The position numbers and the translations under genes are program-made. From Coleofasciculus sp. FACHB-T130 (GTDB lineage: Bacteria; Cyanobacteriota; Cyanobacteriia; Cyanobacteriales; FACHB-T130): DNA of 64,000 bases. The notes under the pieces are model-generated. The model was not told the origin of the DNA and made no database searches. It saw only the letters and a program-made list of their open reading frames with translations. This document shows, in pieces, positions 24,481 to 32,349 of the stretch (positions are counted from its first letter, which is position 1; every line of letters starts with the position of its first letter). The stretch is taken from the NCBI RefSeq assembly GCF_014695375.1, contig NZ_JACJOG010000022.1, positions 62,001 through 126,000 of the forward strand, in the 5' to 3' direction.

Positions 24481-24750
24481 ATGACTCTGCCGCAACAGCG
24501 TAAACACGAAATTATGACGGAGTATCAGGTTCACGAAACTGATACTGGCTCGACGGATCTCCAAATTGCGATGCTGACAGAACGCATCAATCGTCTCAGC
24601 ACTCACCTCAAAGCCAACAAGAAGGATCATGCTTCCCGGCGAGGTTTGTTGACAATGATTGGTACCAGAAAGCGTCTCCTGTCTTACCTGCAAAAGGAAG
24701 ATAGACCCCGCTATCAAGCCTTGATTGGTCGCCTGGGTATTCGCGGTTAA
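24481..24750 (+). CDS. rpsO: 30S ribosomal protein S15
   Basis: 89 residues, the exact family length. Landmarks are HETDTGSTDLQIAMLTERI, then LSTHLKANKKDHASRRGLL and KRLLSYLQKEDRPRYQALI. It binds the central domain of 16S rRNA early in 30S assembly. The PAM68-like gene starts 15 bases downstream, so the two are probably co-transcribed. Confidence 0.97.
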   Translation: MTLPQQRKHEIMTEYQVHETDTGSTDLQIAMLTERINRLSTHLKANKKDHASRRGLLTMIGTRKRLLSYLQKEDRPRYQALIGRLGIRG

Positions 24751-24765
24751 ACCGCCGATAAACTT

Positions 24766-25230
24766 ATGTCTTCAGAAGAATCCCAACGGAATCGCTTACC
24801 GTTTGAACCCGCTAAGAAGAATCGCAAAAAACCAGCGAAAAACCAACCAACAGCCCCAAGCACTGCCAAAGCGGAAGGTCAAGCGCCTTCTCCAAGAAAG
24901 CTCGAATCTTCGGCAGTCCCAGAGGTGGTGAGCAAACGCATGGCTCGCCGGATGGCTCTTTTTTGTGGGATTCCTAGCGCTTTAGGCATTTTGACTTTTA
25001 TTGTCAGTTATGTCGTGGTTAGCCAGCACTGCTTCAAGTTGCCCAACGCCGCAGTTGTACTTGTGAGTATGGGCTTCTTTGGGTTGGGCGTTCTGGGATT
25101 AAGTTACGGGGTTCTCTCAGCCTCCTGGGACGAAGAGAGACCGGGTAGTAAAATCGGCTGGAACGAGTTCACCACGAACTGGGGACGGATGACAGCAGCA
25201 TGGCGCTCTGCTGGGCAAAAGGATTCATAA
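24766..25230 (+). CDS. PAM68-like photosystem II assembly protein
   Basis: 154 residues. A long Lys/Pro-rich hydrophilic N-terminus (KKNRKKPAKNQPTAPSTAKA) is followed by VVSKRMARRMALFCGIPSAL and two membrane helices (about 68-90 and 100-125). A soluble tail follows, with SWDEERPGSKIGWNEFTTNW. This layout and the tail match the PAM68/Sll0933 family (DUF3464), which assists early photosystem II assembly in the thylakoid membrane. It is located directly after rpsO. Confidence 0.87.
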   Translation: MSSEESQRNRLPFEPAKKNRKKPAKNQPTAPSTAKAEGQAPSPRKLESSAVPEVVSKRMARRMALFCGIPSALGILTFIVSYVVVSQHCFKLPNAAVVLVSMGFFGLGVLGLSYGVLSASWDEERPGSKIGWNEFTTNWGRMTAAWRSAGQKDS

Positions 25231-25312
25231 ATCCCGCGCAAATACCAGCAGTTCAAAGGTGAGTTTTACTTATAAGTTGTTTAGAGAACGATTGCCATCG
25301 GTCTCGCTCTTT

Positions 25313-25332
25313 CCTGGGGTTTGAACCCCAGG
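25313..25332 (+). terminator. GC-rich perfect palindrome downstream of the PAM68-like gene
   Basis: CCTGGGGTTTGAACCCCAGG forms a 9-bp stem with a 2-base centre, which in RNA would open to a slightly larger loop. It is followed by CTATTTTCATTTTTTGC, so it is a plausible terminator for rpsO-pam68. Confidence 0.55.
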
Positions 25333-25463
25333 CTATTTTCATTTTTTGCTGGAGAGATAAACTCGGCGGTCTATCTAGGCAAAGCTAGAGAAGTATTATC
25401 TCTGGTGACTTTTGAAAAAGGAGATATTCGGCAGATAAACAACCGAATTATGGATTTGGAAAA

Positions 25464-26522
25464 ATGATTGTAGTCATGAAAGCTGGCACTCCAGAGGTTG
25501 AGATTGAGCGCGTTAGCGCCGAACTCGGTACTTGGGGACTGACACCAGAAAAAATAGTTGGGAAGCACAAGGTGGTATTAGGTCTGGTTGGTGAGACGGC
25601 TGACTTAGATCCCCTCCAGATGCAAGAAATTAGCCCTTGGGTTGAACAGGTTCTGCGAGTTGAGCAGCCCTTTAAACGGGCAAGCCGCGATTATCGTCAC
25701 GGTGAAGCTAGTGACGTTGTGGTATCAACGCCTAACGGTAATGTCACTTTTGGCGAACACCATCCTTTAGTGGTTGTGGCTGGCCCTTGTTCGGTCGAAA
25801 ACGAAGAAATGATTATTGAAACCGCACGTCGAGTTAAGGCGGCGGGAGCGCAGTTTTTGCGCGGCGGTGCCTATAAGCCTCGGACTTCGCCCTATGCTTT
25901 CCAAGGACACGGTGAAAGTGCCTTGAATTTGCTAGCGGCGGCGCGGGAAGCGACAGGCTTGGGCATTATTACGGAACTGATGGATAGTCCTGAATTGGAT
26001 GTGGTGGCAGAATTTGCCGACGTGATCCAAATCGGTGCCAGAAATATGCAAAATTTCTCCCTGTTGAAGAAAGTAGGGGCGCAGGAAAAGCCTGTGCTGC
26101 TGAAGCGGGGAATGGCGGCGACGATTGAAGATTGGTTGATGGCGGCGGAATATATTATGGCTGCTGGCAACCCGAACGTGATTTTGTGCGAACGCGGTAT
26201 CCGCACCTTTGACCGTCAATATGCGCGGAATACGCTGGATTTATCGGCAATTCCAGTTCTGAGAACTTTGACTCACCTACCGATTATGATTGACCCCAGT
26301 CACGGTACTGGTAAGTCTGAATATGTGCCTGCGATGGCGATGGCATCTATCGCTGCTGGTGCTGACTCGTTGATGATTGAAGTCCACCCCAACCCGAAGA
26401 AAGCCCTTTCTGACGGTCCTCAATCTCTGACACCAGAGCGTTTCGACCGCCTGATGCTAGAAATGTCTGTAATTGGCAAAGCGGTAGGTCGTTGGCCTGA
26501 ACCTGCTGTTGCTTTAGCTTAG
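25464..26522 (+). CDS. aroF: 3-deoxy-7-phosphoheptulonate synthase (DAHP synthase), AroA-beta/KDPS-like type
   Basis: 352 residues. An N-terminal ferredoxin-like regulatory domain (residues 1-70, MIVVMKAGTPEVEIERVSAE) precedes the TIM barrel. The barrel has VVVAGPCSVENEEM, RGGAYKPRTSPYAFQG, VLLKRGMAATIEDW, ILCERGIRTFD and the metal-binding IMIDPSHGTGKSEYV. It condenses PEP and erythrose-4-phosphate, the first step of the shikimate pathway. The N-terminal domain gives feedback control in homologues. The start ATG has GGAAAA just upstream. It is followed by its own terminator. Confidence 0.95.
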   Translation: MIVVMKAGTPEVEIERVSAELGTWGLTPEKIVGKHKVVLGLVGETADLDPLQMQEISPWVEQVLRVEQPFKRASRDYRHGEASDVVVSTPNGNVTFGEHHPLVVVAGPCSVENEEMIIETARRVKAAGAQFLRGGAYKPRTSPYAFQGHGESALNLLAAAREATGLGIITELMDSPELDVVAEFADVIQIGARNMQNFSLLKKVGAQEKPVLLKRGMAATIEDWLMAAEYIMAAGNPNVILCERGIRTFDRQYARNTLDLSAIPVLRTLTHLPIMIDPSHGTGKSEYVPAMAMASIAAGADSLMIEVHPNPKKALSDGPQSLTPERFDRLMLEMSVIGKAVGRWPEPAVALA

Positions 26523-26528
26523 AGTTAC

Positions 26529-26556
26529 AAGGGTGGGCAAATGCTCACCCTTTTTT
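26529..26556 (+). terminator. Intrinsic terminator after DAHP synthase
   Basis: GGGTG-GGC-AAAT-GC-TCACCC forms a stem, followed by T6 at 26551-26556. It begins 7 bases after the stop codon. Confidence 0.85.
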
Positions 26557-26928
26557 AATGGATGCGATCGCAATTTGATTCGTGATGGAATGCGATCGTT
26601 TTGGAAGAACAGCAAGCATGATACTCTATGCCGAAATCCTCCGAATAGGAGATTTGGATGTATTACTCCATCGACAATTTCTCCTAACAAACATCGCCTT
26701 TTACAACAGCTTGCCCATAATCATATCCCTTGAGACGAATGGAGCGACGATGGTGTTTGTCTGGGTTATAGGACATTTTACTGCTGAGGCGCGACGCGAT
26801 CGCATCGCTCCGCTATTCTGTCATTACTCCCATAAAAAAATTACCCAGCTCTAGTTAGAGCTGGGTGATAGGAAAAACGGGCTAACCTAAAGTTGATTAA
26901 CCCGATAGCTTGGGAACGCGCACACAAA
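26557..26928. other. Intergenic region between convergent aroF and ycf35
   Basis: 372 bases. It holds three HIP1 or HIP1-like sites, a small hairpin (AAATCCTCC/GGAGATTT at about 26636-26657) and the ycf35 terminator at 26833-26867. A 90-codon plus-strand ORF at 26582-26854 has no recognisable feature, and its end lies in the terminator, so I do not call it. Confidence 0.6.
26833..26867 (-). terminator. Intrinsic terminator of ycf35
   Basis: CCCAGCTCTA and TAGAGCTGGG pair around a short loop. On the minus strand the stem is followed by TAATTTTTTT. It is 62 bases beyond the ycf35 stop. Confidence 0.85.
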
Positions 26929-27282
26929 TTACTTTTGCACAACCAACTTGACGTTGGCATTTTGCAGACCGCGTTGCTTGACTTCAGCCAAGGTCTTGTT
27001 CACGGCATACTTCTGATTAATCGAGTTAATCAGTTCGGTTTGGTTGTGCTTCTTGGCGACGCCCCACAGGTCAGCAATCAGGTCGAAAGAACCGTCGCTG
27101 TTGCGAGACCAACCGAGGTCATACTCGCCTTCCAGAACTGCAACGATGTCAGAACGAACCCGCTGACCGTTATAACCCCGAACATCTGCTTCGGTCTTAA
27201 CACTGATACCCAGGTCGCGGAGAGAAGCTTTCAGGATTTCGGCATCGGTGATTTTGGTACGCAGAGTGCTAAAGTGAGACAT
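26929..27282 (-). CDS. ycf35: Ycf35 (DUF1257) protein
   Basis: 117 residues. MSHFSTLRTKITDAEILKAS, then DLGISVKTEADVRGYNGQ, then NSDGSFDLIADLWGVAKKH and NQKYAVNKTLAEVKQRG are the family's conserved blocks. The start has an ideal Shine-Dalgarno, GGAGGAA, 6 bases upstream. Ycf35 is conserved in cyanobacteria and red-lineage plastids; its function is unresolved. It is soluble with no signal. It lies downstream of ycf46 on the same strand, but 144 bases and hairpins separate them. Confidence 0.93.
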   Translation of the reverse strand: MSHFSTLRTKITDAEILKASLRDLGISVKTEADVRGYNGQRVRSDIVAVLEGEYDLGWSRNSDGSFDLIADLWGVAKKHNQTELINSINQKYAVNKTLAEVKQRGLQNANVKLVVQK

Positions 27283-27337
27283 TTGGATTTCCTCCAGTAG
27301 AGAGTTAAGAGAAACGACAACTTGTGGATGTGAGTCT

Positions 27338-27370
27338 GCCGCCTGGACACATTACTGGGCGGCTTTTTTT
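27338..27370 (+). terminator. Plus-strand terminator-like hairpin in the ycf35 leader
   Basis: GCCGCC and GGCGGC pair around a 14-base loop and are followed by T7 on the plus strand only. No plus-strand gene ends here; it would stop an antisense transcript coming through ycf35. Immediately after it AAACTGCTAGC is repeated twice in tandem. Confidence 0.5.
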
Positions 27371-27426
27371 GTCAAACTGCTAGCAAACTGCTAGCCTTTC
27401 CTCCTGTTGGGAGCAGGAGAAAGCTT

Positions 27427-28938
27427 TTAGAACTCCAGTCGCTGATACTCGGCGACGGAGGACGCAGCAGGTCGCGCTCGCTGTCTGGCCCAGTCCCTCA
27501 GGGCCGTTACCTGCTCGTTCATGGTTCGGGAAAGCGGCAGAGTAGCTTTTATTGCCGCGATGATATCAAGCTGGGTAAATTCTCGGTCTTGGGCAAAAGC
27601 TTCGTACATTGCCGCGACCAATCCCTGCTCAATTTCTGCCCCGGAAAATCCATCGGATACCTTAGCCAGCTGGTCGAGGTCAAAACGAGAAATGTCTCGC
27701 TTCCGCTTGCTAAGGTGAATATTGAAAATCTCTTTGCGTTCTTCCGCAGTCGGCAAGTCTACAAAGAAAATCTCGTCGAAGCGTCCTTTGCGGAGAAACT
27801 CACCCGGTAGACGTTCAACCCGGTTGGCAGTTGCCATCACGAACACCGGAGACGTTTTTTCTTGTAACCAGGTAAGGAAAGAACCAAAGATGCGGCTGGA
27901 AGTACCCCCGTCTGAGTCAGCAGACCCAGAAGTACCGGCAAATGCTTTATCCAGTTCATCAATAAAGAGAATCGCTGGGGAAATTGATTCAGCCGTTTTC
28001 AGGGCATTCCGCAAGTTAGCTTCTGAGCGCCCCACCATTGAGCCGTCGTACACTCGGCCCATATCTAGGCGCAGAAGTGGCAGACTCCAGAGGCGGGCAG
28101 TGGTTTTGGCAATGAGAGATTTGCCACATCCCGGTACCCCTAGGATTAACATCCCTTTGGGTTGGGGCAGACCGTATTCCCTTGCTTTCTCTGTAAAAGC
28201 ATTGGAACGTTGTCTCAGCCATCGCTTTAGCTCTTCTAAACCGCCAACCGAATCAATGGTTTCATCTTCTTCGATAAATTCCAAGATGCCGTTGCGGCGG
28301 ATTAGCTGCTTTTTCTCAGAAAGAATAATATCGACTTCTGTTTCCGTCAGACGCCCGGTTTTGACGAAAGCTTTCCGATAAACTTTTTCGGCTTCATCCC
28401 GCGTCAGACCCAAGGTTGCTTTTAGCAGTTTTTCCCGAACTTCAGTTGTGGTGCGGCGAGAACGGGTTTGCTCTAACTGGCTAGATAGCACTTGGTTCAG
28501 TTCTGCCAAATCTGGCAAAGGATAGTCTAGAACGACGACTTCCTTTTCCAGCTCAATGGGGATTTGCTGAACGGGTGACATGAGAATGATAATTTTCTGT
28601 GTCCCTTTGAAGCTGGCGATCGCATCCCGCAGCCACCGCGTTGTTGCCGGTGAGTCAATAAAGGGGTGTAAGTCTTTAAAAATAAAGATACCAGGCTCTC
28701 TTTGGCGTACTACCCATTCAATCGCTGCCTCTGGGGAGACGGTGTTGTGCTGGGTAATATGGCGGGGTTGACCGTACTCGACTATACCGTGGGTGACAGT
28801 CCAAATGTAGACGCGCCGAGCCAGGGATTTTGTCTGAGCAATATTGGCAATTGTTCGCTCCGCCCGCTCTTCTTCGGAAGTTACTAGGTAGATGAGGGGG
28901 TATTGAGCTTGAACCAGAATATCTAGCTCTTCTTTCAT
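27427..28938 (-). CDS. ycf46: Ycf46-type AAA ATPase
   Basis: 503 residues from ATG 28938 (MKEELDILVQAQYPLIYLVT). The N-terminal domain (1-230) is specific to the family. The AAA module has Walker A GVPGCGKSLIAKT, Walker B ILFIDELDKAF, a region with an SSRIFGSFLTWLQEK helix, sensor 1 VMATANR and arginine-finger-type LPGEFLRKGRFDEIF. The C-terminal lid follows (DGFSGAEIEQGLVAAMYEA). The frame is open to 29007 but the conserved N-terminus is at 28938. Ycf46 is conserved in cyanobacteria and some plastids, and has been linked to inorganic-carbon use; that link is literature knowledge and not visible here. Confidence 0.92.
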   Translation of the reverse strand: MKEELDILVQAQYPLIYLVTSEEERAERTIANIAQTKSLARRVYIWTVTHGIVEYGQPRHITQHNTVSPEAAIEWVVRQREPGIFIFKDLHPFIDSPATTRWLRDAIASFKGTQKIIILMSPVQQIPIELEKEVVVLDYPLPDLAELNQVLSSQLEQTRSRRTTTEVREKLLKATLGLTRDEAEKVYRKAFVKTGRLTETEVDIILSEKKQLIRRNGILEFIEEDETIDSVGGLEELKRWLRQRSNAFTEKAREYGLPQPKGMLILGVPGCGKSLIAKTTARLWSLPLLRLDMGRVYDGSMVGRSEANLRNALKTAESISPAILFIDELDKAFAGTSGSADSDGGTSSRIFGSFLTWLQEKTSPVFVMATANRVERLPGEFLRKGRFDEIFFVDLPTAEERKEIFNIHLSKRKRDISRFDLDQLAKVSDGFSGAEIEQGLVAAMYEAFAQDREFTQLDIIAAIKATLPLSRTMNEQVTALRDWARQRARPAASSVAEYQRLEF

Positions 28939-29042
28939 ATCTATCGACCCATTAGAGACGGCACAACCACTAGCCAAACATTTATCAACCGCAACCAACG
29001 TGAGCAAGCGAGGAATTCAAGCAGTCTGGAGGATTTGGAACT

Positions 29043-29390
29043 TTAACAGGGAACCAATGCCTCTTCTCCCTGAGAATCCGTGCCGAGTTCACCTCTGGCA
29101 TTTTCAAGGGTAGTCAGCTCTTCAGCGATTACACCTGGTTGACTATCCAGGGAAACCATTTCTCCATCTCGCAGTACCACAGAGCTAGTACACTCCGGAC
29201 AGGAATAGACTCGATGAGTCCTTCCCTGGATTGCTTCTACCTCATCAACCACTTCTGGGTTAGCCAGGTAGAAGACGATCGCTCTTTCGACAATTGTTGA
29301 CATGGGTTCCGTGTCAACAGCTGAGCGAATTTTGAGCTGGCGATGGAGACCTGGAGGAAGATACAACGTAACCTTTTGCTTGTCTTGCAT
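29043..29390 (-). CDS. Conserved cyanobacterial ribbon-helix-helix-like protein
   Basis: 115 residues from ATG 29390. KQKVTLYLPPGLHRQLKIRS, then TEPMSTIVERAIVFYLANPE is an RHH fold (strand and two helices). It is followed by HRVYSCPECTSSVVLRDGEM, where a CxxC suggests a small metal site, and an acidic tail ending QGEEALVPC. It could be a transcription regulator. The frame extends to a GTG at 29426, but the RHH strand starts just after 29390. It lies 104 bases upstream of the ycf46 start on the same strand and is divergent from the putative lipoprotein gene. Confidence 0.78.
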   Translation of the reverse strand: MQDKQKVTLYLPPGLHRQLKIRSAVDTEPMSTIVERAIVFYLANPEVVDEVEAIQGRTHRVYSCPECTSSVVLRDGEMVSLDSQPGVIAEELTTLENARGELGTDSQGEEALVPC

Positions 29391-29469
29391 ATAACTTTTC
29401 AGTTGTTCTACCCGGGTATATTTCACAGGTTATCTGCCTTATTCCGGGCTGTCAAGACATCATGCCAGC

Positions 29470-30183
29470 ATGACGGCAATATTGTTACATCGCTTAATAC
29501 TTTCCGGCAGAGTCGGACGAACTGGTGTAAGGAATATAAGCAAGCAGAACGGAGATGGGTTTCGGCGGTGTCCATTGCTAAATAACGTTCCCAGAGGCGT
29601 CCGGCGTCCTAGATCGGTTGTTAGAAGTCAGAGAGTCGAAGCTTGTTGCAACTGGCGTGTTGTTGTTTATGCGATCGCACTCTGTGTAATGCTGTGGAGT
29701 TGTCGCGCCTCAAATACCCAGTCGCCAACCTGGAAAACGTATAGAAATCCGCGTTATAGCTTCGAGTTTCCTTATCCCAGTAACTGGATTGCTGCGCCAA
29801 TGCCAGACAATCGGGATGGAAGAGCTTTTAGAGATCCTCAAGACCCAGAGGTGGAAATATTAGGAGTGGCAGGCGATCGCTTGCCAGAAATTGAACTTGC
29901 GCCATCAGGGCAAAAAACTCCCCATCAATTCACGCAGAAGAACTTTACTACCCAACAAGGAGTTACCGGAAAACTTTATGTAGAACTACGTTCAGATATC
30001 AGTTTGATGCGATTGACACTGATTCAGGGAAGGATACGCTACTACTGGCAGGGGCGATCGCCCTCTAAACAATTTCCCAATTATTATCGCTTCTTCTATT
30101 ATGTTGCCGGACAATACCGCATCCCCTTGCAAGTGGAAGGAAGAGAGGGAGAGAGGTTAAAAGAGGGAGATTCCAGGCAGTAA
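29470..30183 (+). CDS. Putative lipoprotein with a PsbP/Mog1-like sequence pattern
   Basis: 237 residues if the ATG at 29470 is used; the true start is uncertain because the first 60 residues are basic and unlike a coding N-terminus. A hydrophobic stretch VVVYAIALCVMLWSC ends in a lipobox-like L-W-S-C. It is followed by TWKTYRNPRYSFEFPYPSNW, the 'Y.F.YP..W' opening of PsbP/Mog1-type domains. The rest (VEILGVAGDRLPEI, FTQKNFTTQQGVTGKLYVEL) is consistent with a beta-rich fold. It is likely anchored on the periplasmic or lumenal side. No partner is evident. Confidence 0.6.
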   Translation: MTAILLHRLILSGRVGRTGVRNISKQNGDGFRRCPLLNNVPRGVRRPRSVVRSQRVEACCNWRVVVYAIALCVMLWSCRASNTQSPTWKTYRNPRYSFEFPYPSNWIAAPMPDNRDGRAFRDPQDPEVEILGVAGDRLPEIELAPSGQKTPHQFTQKNFTTQQGVTGKLYVELRSDISLMRLTLIQGRIRYYWQGRSPSKQFPNYYRFFYYVAGQYRIPLQVEGREGERLKEGDSRQ

Positions 30184-30367
30184 TCAGCGCGAAATCCTAT
30201 AAAACCTCAAAATTCTCTAAAAATATAGGGTTTTGGCAATTTTTAATTTTAACTTTTACTTTTTAAATTCTGGAAGGGTTTAGGATTGGTCTGAGGAAAT
30301 CCGCTTTATCCGAATTACTTGCCAATCCGCGTGATTCTACCGTAAGTGTAAAGTGCCATTTAATTCC

Positions 30368-31045
30368 ATGCCCTCTGAAACAGAATCACCCCAGAATCTA
30401 CCAACCGAGTCAAAGCCATTGCGGGTTTTGATTGTAGAAGACGATCCCATGATGCAGCTGGGTTTGGAGCAGTCATTAGCCGCTCATCCGCAGTTCACGA
30501 TTGTCGGACAAGCTGAAGATGGCTATTTAGGCGTTGAAGCTGCTCTTAAACTGAAACCGGATCTGGTGGTTATGGATATTGGTCTGCCAAGACTAGATGG
30601 AATTGCTGCCACCCAGCAAATCAAGGCAGCGCTTCCTGATATCCGGGTAGTGGTATTGACCTCTCATACCACAGAAACCGAAATTATTGCCGCCCTTTCT
30701 AGTGGTGCGGATGCTTACTGCATCAAAGGTGCCAGTGTAGAACGCTTGCTCTCTGCGATCGCTGCCGCTCAAGAAGGTGCTACCTACCTCGATCCGCAAA
30801 TTGCACGACGAGTAATTGACCATCTTAAACCGCCTTCAGTGACCGGCACTGTTTCGACGCTATCGCAGCGCGAGTTAGAAGTATTGAAATTAATGGTAGA
30901 AGGCAAAAGCAATCCGGAGATTGCTGCCGCTCTCTACCTCAGCCCCAATACAGTCAAAACCCATGTCCGTGGCATCATGAACAAGCTGTCTGTAGATGAC
31001 CGGGTTCAGGCAGCTGTCGTCGCGCTTCGTTCTGGACTGGTGTAA
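30368..31045 (+). CDS. NarL/FixJ-type response regulator
   Basis: 225 residues from ATG 30368 (a GTG at 30353 is in frame). The receiver domain has the acidic pair in VLIVEDDPMMQ, the phospho-acceptor Asp in LVVMDIGLPRLDG, the conserved Thr in VVLTSHT and the Lys in AYCIKGA. All are intact, so it should be phosphorylated. The LuxR-type helix-turn-helix is STLSQRELEVLKLMVEGKSN, followed by PNTVKTHVRGIMNKL. It acts as a transcription factor. No kinase gene is adjacent; two PAS/GAF kinases lie 1.3 and 4.2 kb downstream on the other strand and are possible partners. Confidence 0.93.
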   Translation: MPSETESPQNLPTESKPLRVLIVEDDPMMQLGLEQSLAAHPQFTIVGQAEDGYLGVEAALKLKPDLVVMDIGLPRLDGIAATQQIKAALPDIRVVVLTSHTTETEIIAALSSGADAYCIKGASVERLLSAIAAAQEGATYLDPQIARRVIDHLKPPSVTGTVSTLSQRELEVLKLMVEGKSNPEIAAALYLSPNTVKTHVRGIMNKLSVDDRVQAAVVALRSGLV

Positions 31046-31079
31046 AGCAAATTCTGTAGAAATGCGATTCATCGTATTT

Positions 31080-31292
31080 CTACAGAAACGTCCGACGCTC
31101 CAAGTGATAAAGTTGTGCGATTTGATGTCTACTTTCCGTAAACTGACCTGACTGTTGATGCGTCGAAACCTGTGGTTTTGGTTCCATTAAAGACTGTCTG
31201 CTGGTCAAACGGGGAGTTTTTGTAATCGCCTCTGGCTGAATCACAATAAGCCCCGTGCGCCGAGCGTATAAGTAAAATGACAACATGACCAT
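31080..31292 (-). CDS. Possible small protein of unknown function, 70 aa
   Basis: From ATG 31292 the product is MVMLSFYLYARRTGLIVIQP followed by a Gln/Ser/Arg-rich hydrophilic remainder. AAGGG lies 5 bases upstream of the ATG, a good ribosome-binding site. A perfect-armed palindrome sits 70 bases upstream. I recognise no family, and the composition does not rule out a chance ORF. It is convergent with the response regulator. Confidence 0.35.
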   Translation of the reverse strand: MVMLSFYLYARRTGLIVIQPEAITKTPRLTSRQSLMEPKPQVSTHQQSGQFTESRHQIAQLYHLERRTFL

Positions 31293-31361
31293 GCACCCTT
31301 GAATTCAGTGTCAGGTCTCAGGTTAAGACGATTAGAAGCGATCGCACTTCATCCGCTTGTC

Positions 31362-31377
31362 TCACCCAACTGGGTGA
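31362..31377. promoter_or_regulatory. Palindrome TCACCCAACTGGGTGA, operator candidate
   Basis: Arms TCACCCA/TGGGTGA with a 2-base centre. It is 70 bases upstream of the small minus-strand ORF and 384 bases upstream of the peptidoglycan-binding protein gene. Related palindromes lie at 34932 and 38073. Confidence 0.45.
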
Positions 31378-31580
31378 ACATCAATTCTGTCTTAAGCTAG
31401 ATGAAAGATTGCCAAGCCAAGGTTAGGCCGGCTAACTCACAAGTCTTTAGTTTAATTGTGTCCAGCTACTTAGATGGTCAACAATACTTTTAAAAAATCC
31501 TTTCCCTACAATTTAACTGTTTCAAAAAACAGTAATCATCTAAATCATATGATTTATTTTATCTACCTCATGCTCTTGAT

Positions 31581-31596
31581 TCATCCTAATGGATGA
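31581..31596. promoter_or_regulatory. Palindrome TCATCCTAATGGATGA
   Basis: Arms TCATCC/GGATGA around TAAT, in the AT-rich leader 165 bases upstream of the peptidoglycan-binding protein gene. A half-site ATCATCC recurs at about 31661. Confidence 0.35.
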
Positions 31597-31761
31597 TTTT
31601 AAAAAAGGACAAACATTAGCAATTGATAAAAGCTTTTTTAAAAGGTGATAAGAATCAATATCATCCAAAAGAATGAGCTAGTTGGGTGAAGTGGAAGCTG
31701 AGAGCTAAACATTACCTTGGTAAGTGTAAGGAACACCAAATCACTTCAAGGAACACTAACC

Positions 31762-32238
31762 ATGCAAGCTCCAATTAATACTCAAGCAAATGCTAACATC
31801 CAGACCAACAAACCTGTACTTCAGCGCGGTTCCCAAGGAGCATCGGTTGAAGAACTGCAAAGACTTTTAACTCGCTGGGGAACTTATAACGGTGACATTG
31901 ATGGAATCTTCGATATCGTCGTTGAAAATGCAGTGAAATCTTACCAGCACCGCGTCTTTTTGAAAGAAGATGGAATCGTGGGAAATCTAACTTGGCAGGC
32001 GCTTTACAAGGGTGCGCCCGTCAATATGCCGGTGCTGCAAAAAGGTAGCAAAGGTCAAATCGTAGTCACGCTTCAGCGTCTTTTACAGACAACTGGCGAT
32101 TTTACTGCTGCAACTAGCCCAAACTTCGGCCCAGCAACAGATGCAGCGGTGCGCTCTTTCCAAAAGCGCTCTGGTTTAATAGCGGATGGAATTGTTGGCG
32201 ATCGCACTTGGCACGCTTTGAGTAAGATTCCTCACTAA
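31762..32238 (+). CDS. Protein with two peptidoglycan-binding (PG_binding_1) domains
   Basis: 158 residues from ATG 31762, preceded by AAGGA at correct spacing (the frame opens earlier, at 31717). Two PG_binding_1 repeats are visible. The first is PVLQRGSQGASVEELQRLLT with DGIFDIVVENAVKSYQ and DGIVGNLTWQALYKG. The second is PVLQKGSKGQIVVTLQRLLQ with AAVRSFQKRSGLIADG and VGDRTWHAL. There is no signal peptide (MQAPINTQANANIQTNK), so export is unclear; such proteins may be secreted by other routes or act inside. No catalytic domain is present. A strong terminator follows. Confidence 0.88.
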   Translation: MQAPINTQANANIQTNKPVLQRGSQGASVEELQRLLTRWGTYNGDIDGIFDIVVENAVKSYQHRVFLKEDGIVGNLTWQALYKGAPVNMPVLQKGSKGQIVVTLQRLLQTTGDFTAATSPNFGPATDAAVRSFQKRSGLIADGIVGDRTWHALSKIPH

Positions 32239-32252
32239 AGAAGGAACTTCCC

Positions 32253-32297
32253 TCTCTAGACGCCGCTCCGTGAATGGAGAGGCGTCTAGAGATTTTT
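32253..32297 (+). terminator. Strong intrinsic terminator of the peptidoglycan-binding gene
   Basis: TCTCTAGACGCC pairs perfectly with GGCGTCTAGAGA, followed by TTTTT. An inner CTCC/GGAG pairing extends the stem. Confidence 0.92.
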
Positions 32298-32349
32298 CTA
32301 TAAGGTTGATGAATTAACCGGATTCGATATAACTTCAAAAACTAAAAGG

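Larger units (their letters stand above)
31046..31761. other. Largely non-coding region with palindromes, containing one possible small gene
   Basis: 715 bases, AT-rich on the right. It holds a small minus-strand ORF (31080-31292), palindromes at 31362-31377 and 31581-31596, and a GTTGGGTGA half-site at 31681-31689. The sequence AAGGAACAC(C/T)AA occurs at 31729-31739 and 31748-31758, the latter supplying the Shine-Dalgarno of the next gene. Confidence 0.6.

Noticed and set aside
26582-26854. A 90-codon ORF between aroF and ycf35
   Set aside because: It begins after a terminator, contains several HIP1 sites and ends in the ycf35 terminator; no ribosome-binding site or family.
27722-28381. A 219-codon plus-strand ORF inside ycf46
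   Set aside because: It is antisense to the AAA module, and its Arg/Ser-rich content is what the opposite strand of such coding DNA produces.
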